Shown piece after piece: positions 60,372-64,000 of a stretch of 64,000 nucleotides of DNA. The DNA comes from Verrucomicrobiia bacterium (lineage in GTDB: Bacteria > Verrucomicrobiota > Verrucomicrobiia > Limisphaerales > Fontisphaeraceae). Location of the stretch: contig JAOAIT010000053.1 of the NCBI GenBank assembly GCA_026414565.1, forward strand, positions 1 to 64,000, in the 5' to 3' direction. Position 1 is the first letter of the stretch; every line of letters starts with the position of its first letter. Below the pieces are notes generated by a model that was not told the origin of the DNA, searched no databases, and saw nothing but the letters and a program-made list of their open reading frames with translations. Position numbers and translations under genes: made by a program.

Positions 60372-61144
60372 GTGGTTCACCTGCTTCAGCCCCGATGCTG
60401 CGCCGGCCGTTGTGGTTTTGGGTGGGGCTTTCGTTTATAGCTCACCTGGCCGTAATCTGGCTGTTGGGGGAACGACCGTCGCCGCCGCCGGCCGGTGAGG
60501 AGGCTTTTCGCACGGCGCTGGCGGAGAACCTAGCCGCCTGGGCGGCGCGGCTGCCGGATTACGACGATCCGCAAATATTTGCCCTGCCCTCCCTGCGGGG
60601 CTTTTCCGGGGCGGGGTGGCTGCGGGCCGCCCCGGTGCGCCACGAGTTTCATGAATGGTCCGACGAGCAACGGTGGCTGCCCCTGCCGGTGGAACAACTT
60701 GGGAGCACTTTTGCCCAATACGTCCGGGTGTTGACAGAGCCTGCCCCGCCTTTGCCACGCAAGGCGGAACCGGCACTGCTGCCGCTGGTGGCCGATGTGG
60801 CTTTTGACTGGGCGCCGGCGCGCTCGCGGGTGCGGCTGGAGGAGAAATTGTCCAGGCGGCTGGCTGGTGCGCTTCCTGAGCCGCCGGTGCTGGCGCACAA
60901 GGAAGTTCTGCGGCCCAGCGTGGTGGAGCTGGTGATTGATGAGGAGGGGCGGGTTTTCACCGCGGCCATCCTGGGTGAAAGCGGCCTCCCTGCGGCCGAC
61001 GAGGCGGCGTTGGAACTGGCGCGGCAATTGCAGTTTCAACCCGCCCCCGGGGGGGGCTTGCTGCGCGGGCGTTTGACGGTGGACTGGCATGTACAACCCC
61101 TCACCCAGCCTCTGCCGGGCACCGCCCCGGCCACTGTGCCATGA
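60368..61144 (+). CDS. TonB-like energy transducer protein
   Basis: 258 residues with one N-terminal membrane helix (PLWFWVGLSFIAHLAVIWLLG, about 14-34). The C-terminal part, VVELVIDEEGRVFTAAILGESGLPAADEAALELARQLQFQPA, fits the TonB C-terminal fold that contacts outer-membrane receptors. The middle is less proline-rich than classical TonB. Overlaps its neighbours on both sides by ATGA. With the ExbB/ExbD-like genes it makes a complete but unusual Ton-type set; the receptor is not in the window. Confidence 0.8.
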   Translation: MSGSPASAPMLRRPLWFWVGLSFIAHLAVIWLLGERPSPPPAGEEAFRTALAENLAAWAARLPDYDDPQIFALPSLRGFSGAGWLRAAPVRHEFHEWSDEQRWLPLPVEQLGSTFAQYVRVLTEPAPPLPRKAEPALLPLVADVAFDWAPARSRVRLEEKLSRRLAGALPEPPVLAHKEVLRPSVVELVIDEEGRVFTAAILGESGLPAADEAALELARQLQFQPAPGGGLLRGRLTVDWHVQPLTQPLPGTAPATVP

Positions 61145-61365
61145 CGACGGAGAATCTGATTGCCGGATATGTGGGGGTGGGCCTGCTGGTGATGGCGCTG
61201 CTGGTGTTGTATGCCGAGCGCCGGCGGCGGCGGTTCACGCCGGTGCCCAGTCCGGATCACATCTTTCGCTGCACGCGATGCGGGCTGGTCTATACGGATG
61301 ACAGCGATGTGGATCGCTCGCCATGCCCGCAATGCCAGACGATGAACGACGAGATCAAGTTTTAA
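61141..61365 (+). CDS. Small membrane zinc-ribbon protein
   Basis: 74 residues: an N-terminal membrane helix (IAGYVGVGLLVMALLVLYA), a basic patch (ERRRRRF) and a zinc ribbon with Cys at 44, 47, 62 and 65 (CTRC and CPQC). Start ATG overlaps the TonB-like stop (ATGA), so it is coupled to the Ton set. No known function. Confidence 0.75.
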   Translation: MTTENLIAGYVGVGLLVMALLVLYAERRRRRFTPVPSPDHIFRCTRCGLVYTDDSDVDRSPCPQCQTMNDEIKF

Positions 61366-61415
61366 GCCAATAACCACGCTGGACGATCAGGTTAAGCTCG
61401 GCTAAAGTGAGGGGA

Positions 61416-61706
61416 ATGTCGAAGGCTGCGAATCATCGTGGCTCCGCCCACGCCGCTCCGCCGGGAGCGGCGAAGGAGCTGCCATTTGAAGAGGCCATGG
61501 ACCGCCTGGAAAAGGTGGTACAGAAGCTGGAGACGGAGGAATTACCGCTGGAAGAGCTGCTGCGCACCTACACTGAAGGGGTGGAACTGGCGCGAAGCTG
61601 CCGGCGGAAATTGACGGACGCTGAATTGAAAATCCGGCAGTTGGAACAAATCCTGGCGGAAGAACCTGCCTTGAAACCCACGACCGAGCCGGAGGAGGCC
61701 CCTTGA
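61416..61706 (+). CDS. xseB: Exodeoxyribonuclease VII small subunit
   Basis: 96 residues. The core, LPFEEAMDRLEKVVQKLETEELPLEELLRTYTEGVELARSC, is the XseB family signature; the coiled helical pair packs on XseA, which is not in this window. A ribosome-like GAGGGGA lies right before ATG 61416; a GTG at 61407 is the alternative start. It precedes dxs with a 64-base gap, a gene order (xseB next to isoprenoid genes) seen in many bacteria. Confidence 0.92.
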   Translation: MSKAANHRGSAHAAPPGAAKELPFEEAMDRLEKVVQKLETEELPLEELLRTYTEGVELARSCRRKLTDAELKIRQLEQILAEEPALKPTTEPEEAP

Positions 61707-61726
61707 GCCCCGCCCGGATGCGGAAC

Positions 61727-61750
61727 GGCCTGCGCCGCGGGCGCAGGGCC
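61727..61750 (+). repeat. Inverted repeat between xseB and dxs
   Basis: CCTGCGCC (61729-61736) pairs with GGCGCAGG (61740-61747) across a 3-base loop, with a further G/C pairing outside. There is no T run behind it, so it is not an intrinsic terminator. It sits in the 64-base leader between xseB and dxs. Confidence 0.5.
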
Positions 61751-61770
61751 CAATGCCTGGCGATGGAATT

Positions 61771-63774
61771 ATGAGCCGATATCTGGACATGGTGGACAGT
61801 CCTGAACACGTCAAAAAGTTGACGCCTGAACAACGATTGAAACTGGCGGAGGAAATCCGTGAGGAGTTGATCCGCACCCTTTCCCGGCATGGCGGCCACC
61901 TGGGACCGAACCTGGGCGTGGTGGAGCTGACGATCGCCCTGCATACCGTCTTCTCCACGCCGAAGGACAAATTTGTTTGGGATGTCAGTCATCAGGTGTA
62001 CGTGCATAAACTGCTGACCGGGCGCAAACACCTTTTCCACACCATCCGCACCACGGGCGGACTCAACGGCTTTGCCCTGCGCAGTGAGAGTCCCCACGAT
62101 TGTTATGGCGCGGGCCATGCAGGCACGGCGCTCTCGGCGGCGCTGGGCATGTGCGCGGCACGGGACCGGCGCGGGAGTGACGAGCATGTGGTCTGCATTT
62201 TTGGAGACGCCGCGCTGACCAACGGCATTTCTTACGAGGCGCTCAACAACATAGCGCACACGACCAAGCGTTTTATTGGGATACTTAATGACAACGAGTG
62301 GAGCATTGCCAAAAACGTTGGAGCCATTGCGAACTACCTGAGCCGGCTGATCACCAACCCGCGGTACAATCAATTCCAGCGGGATTTTGCTCAATGGGCC
62401 AAGCGTTTCCTTAAAGGGGATCTGGGGGAGCGCCTGGGGCGGCGAGCGGAGGAGGCGATCAAAGGTTTCATCACGAAAATTTCGCTGGAGCAGCAACCGT
62501 CAGACTCCCTGGAGAGCGACGGCCGCGGGGGTGGTTTTGGCAGCAGCTTGATTTTTGAGGAGTTTGGGTTGCGGTACCTGGGGCCGATTGACGGCCATGA
62601 TCTGGGCATGCTCATCACCTGCCTGGAGTTTGCCAAGACGTGCGATCAGCCGGTGGTGCTGCATGTCCTGACCAAGAAGGGCAAGGGGTTTGAGGCGGCG
62701 GTGAAGCATCCGGAGAAGTTTCATGGCACGGGGCCCTACGACGTGGTCACGGGGGACCCGCCGCCCCCCAAGCCGGGTGCGGCACCGGCCTATCAAGATG
62801 TATTTGGACAGGCGCTGGTGCGGTTGTGCCAGCGGGACACCACGCTGGTGGGCATCACGGCGGCCATGCCCAGCGGCACGGGGTTGAAATATCTCGAGAA
62901 GGCGATGCCCGATCGTTACTACGATGTGGGCATTGCAGAGGAGCATGCGGTCATCTTTGCGGCCGGGATGGCGACGATGGGCTTCAGGCCGGTGGTGGCG
63001 ATCTATTCGACTTTTTTGCAGCGGGCTTTTGATTGCATTCATCATGACGTGTGTCTGCAGGATTTGCCGGTGATTTTCTGCATGGACCGGGCGGGGCTTT
63101 CGTGCAACGACGGCCCCACTCATCATGGTTTGTTTGACATTGCCTACCTGCGGTGCCTGCCCAACGTCATCGCGATGGCCCCCAAGGATGAGGATGAACT
63201 GGTGGACATGATGTTCACGGCCACCCATCAGAAACATCCCTGCTTCATCCGTTACCCGCGCGGTGCGGCCGAGGGAGTGCCCATCAAAGACCAGCCGCGG
63301 ATGCTGGAGATTGGCAAGGCGGAGGTGGTGGAGCATTTTGCCAACAACGGCGGGCGGAAGGTGGCCTTGTTTGGCCTGGGCAACATGCTGTCGGTGGCCC
63401 GCCGCACGGCGGAATTGCTGGCCGCCGAGGGGTATGATTTTGCATTGATCAATCCGCGGTTTACCAAACCCCTGGACGCCGGCACCACTGAATATTTTGC
63501 GCGGGCGGCCGATGTGGTGGTGACCTTTGAAGACCACGTGTTGATGGGCGGGTATGGCTCGGCCGTGCTGGAGCTGCTGGCCGACCGGCAGATCACCACG
63601 CCGGTGGTGCGCATCGGCTGGCCGGATCAATTCATCGAGCACGCCACCACCGTGGACTACCTGCGTGAAAAATATGGCCTGACCCCGCAGCGTGCGGTGG
63701 AACAGGTGCGGGCCGTCCTGGCCCGGCGGGCTGCTGATGAAGAAAGCCCGCAAAAAAGCATTGCCTTGGCGTGA
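61771..63774 (+). CDS. dxs: 1-deoxy-D-xylulose-5-phosphate synthase
   Basis: 667 residues, full length for DXS. Thiamine-diphosphate site GDAALTNGISYEALNN and LNDNEWSIAKNVGA, substrate-site HGGHLGPNLGVVELT, the transketolase C-terminal half with DRAGLSCNDGPTHHG, and AEEHAVIFAAGMA. It condenses pyruvate and glyceraldehyde-3-P to start the MEP isoprenoid pathway. The start at 61771 begins the family N-terminus; an upstream in-frame Met at 61753 is less likely. Confidence 0.96.
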   Translation: MSRYLDMVDSPEHVKKLTPEQRLKLAEEIREELIRTLSRHGGHLGPNLGVVELTIALHTVFSTPKDKFVWDVSHQVYVHKLLTGRKHLFHTIRTTGGLNGFALRSESPHDCYGAGHAGTALSAALGMCAARDRRGSDEHVVCIFGDAALTNGISYEALNNIAHTTKRFIGILNDNEWSIAKNVGAIANYLSRLITNPRYNQFQRDFAQWAKRFLKGDLGERLGRRAEEAIKGFITKISLEQQPSDSLESDGRGGGFGSSLIFEEFGLRYLGPIDGHDLGMLITCLEFAKTCDQPVVLHVLTKKGKGFEAAVKHPEKFHGTGPYDVVTGDPPPPKPGAAPAYQDVFGQALVRLCQRDTTLVGITAAMPSGTGLKYLEKAMPDRYYDVGIAEEHAVIFAAGMATMGFRPVVAIYSTFLQRAFDCIHHDVCLQDLPVIFCMDRAGLSCNDGPTHHGLFDIAYLRCLPNVIAMAPKDEDELVDMMFTATHQKHPCFIRYPRGAAEGVPIKDQPRMLEIGKAEVVEHFANNGGRKVALFGLGNMLSVARRTAELLAAEGYDFALINPRFTKPLDAGTTEYFARAADVVVTFEDHVLMGGYGSAVLELLADRQITTPVVRIGWPDQFIEHATTVDYLREKYGLTPQRAVEQVRAVLARRAADEESPQKSIALA

Positions 63775-63813
63775 GCCACAGGCTTCATTAGCCACGCTTT
63801 AGTTGATCATTTT

Positions 63814-64000
63814 ATGGCGTACAAAGACGTGACGCCGCCTGCGGGCGGCAAAATTTCCATTCACAACGGGGTGCTGGCGGTCCCGGACCAGCCAATTATT
63901 CCCTTCATCCGCGGCGATGGCACCGGTCCCGACATCTGGGCGGCCAGCCAGCGGGTTTTTGACGCGGCTGTGAACAAGGCTTATGGCGGACGGCGGCGGA
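63814..64000 (+). CDS. icd: NADP-dependent isocitrate dehydrogenase, 5' part
   Basis: The first 62 codons are within the window. The translation [19 protein letters not shown] followed by [20 protein letters not shown] matches the N-terminus of NADP isocitrate dehydrogenase (IPYIEGDGIGVD in E. coli), with the Asp-Gly-Thr-Gly segment conserved. The gene runs off the right end. It starts 39 bases after dxs. TCA-cycle function, isocitrate to 2-oxoglutarate. Confidence 0.88.
   Translation, partial: MAYKDVTPPAGGKISIHNGVLAVPDQPIIPFIRGDGTGPDIWAASQRVFDAAVNKAYGGRRR

Overview
The window is a dense, GC-rich bacterial chromosome segment with short gaps and many start/stop overlaps. It most resembles the Verrucomicrobiota, probably the Limisphaera/Pedosphaera side. 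This is inferred from protein style: a PA14/Ig giant exoprotein, a formylglycine sulfatase, a gld-type ABC operon with DUF4340, a class-specific heme-binding lipoprotein, and soluble HRD kinases. No rRNA or other phylogenetic marker is present. Bases 1-19 are not genomic: they match the Tn5/Nextera mosaic-end adapter, so the left edge is a contig end with untrimmed adapter.

Left part (about 0-6.4 kb): a truncated RHS/YD-repeat remnant, a 39-bp direct repeat inside a TGCAAA-rich minisatellite, a soluble Ser/Thr kinase, an AguB-like amidase coupled to an RmlD-like reductase, then leftward genes for PanE, an HU-like protein (with promoter and terminator) and ArgA.

6.4-17.6 kb is one long leftward gene string read from 17.6 kb down: a DUF4197 exported protein, SpoIIM and RDD membrane proteins, NagA, an SpsF-type nucleotidyltransferase, a pseudaminate-type methylase, the WbpG-HisH-HisF sugar amidotransferase module, a surface-carbohydrate protein, a methyltransferase and a glycosyltransferase. 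Most junctions overlap or are a few bases apart. The set looks like a surface-glycan pathway that makes an amidino/acetamidino sugar. The HisF copy has lost catalytic Asp11, which argues against a role in histidine synthesis.

17.9-27.9 kb is a single 3330-residue secreted protein. It has four about 1.1-kb modules (PA14, Ig-like, SbsA-like), a discoidin-like domain, two concanavalin-like domains, a seven-bladed FG-GAP region and C-terminal cadherin-like domains. A clear terminator follows it.

28-43.5 kb is a mix: a class V aminotransferase, an MBL-fold hydrolase and a cupredoxin-like exported protein (rightward); ManA, a MacB-type permease, LarC and LarB (leftward) facing an ArsR regulator; a sulfatase; a ZIP transporter; tRNA-Ser(CGA); YbjQ; YebC; and an HpnN-like RND protein.

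43.6-52 kb is a leftward five-gene operon: GldA-like ATPase, GldF-like permease, GldG-like protein, DUF4340 protein and a giant AsmA-like protein. Divergent from it, 52-58 kb holds a second glycan locus: Wzm/Wzt ABC exporter, glycosyltransferase, GDP-mannose/UDP-glucose-type dehydrogenase and another glycosyltransferase. A cytochrome lipoprotein follows, then an overlapping ExbB/ExbD/TonB-like set whose ExbD-like member lacks the membrane aspartate, and a small zinc-ribbon protein. The right end carries xseB, dxs and the start of icd.
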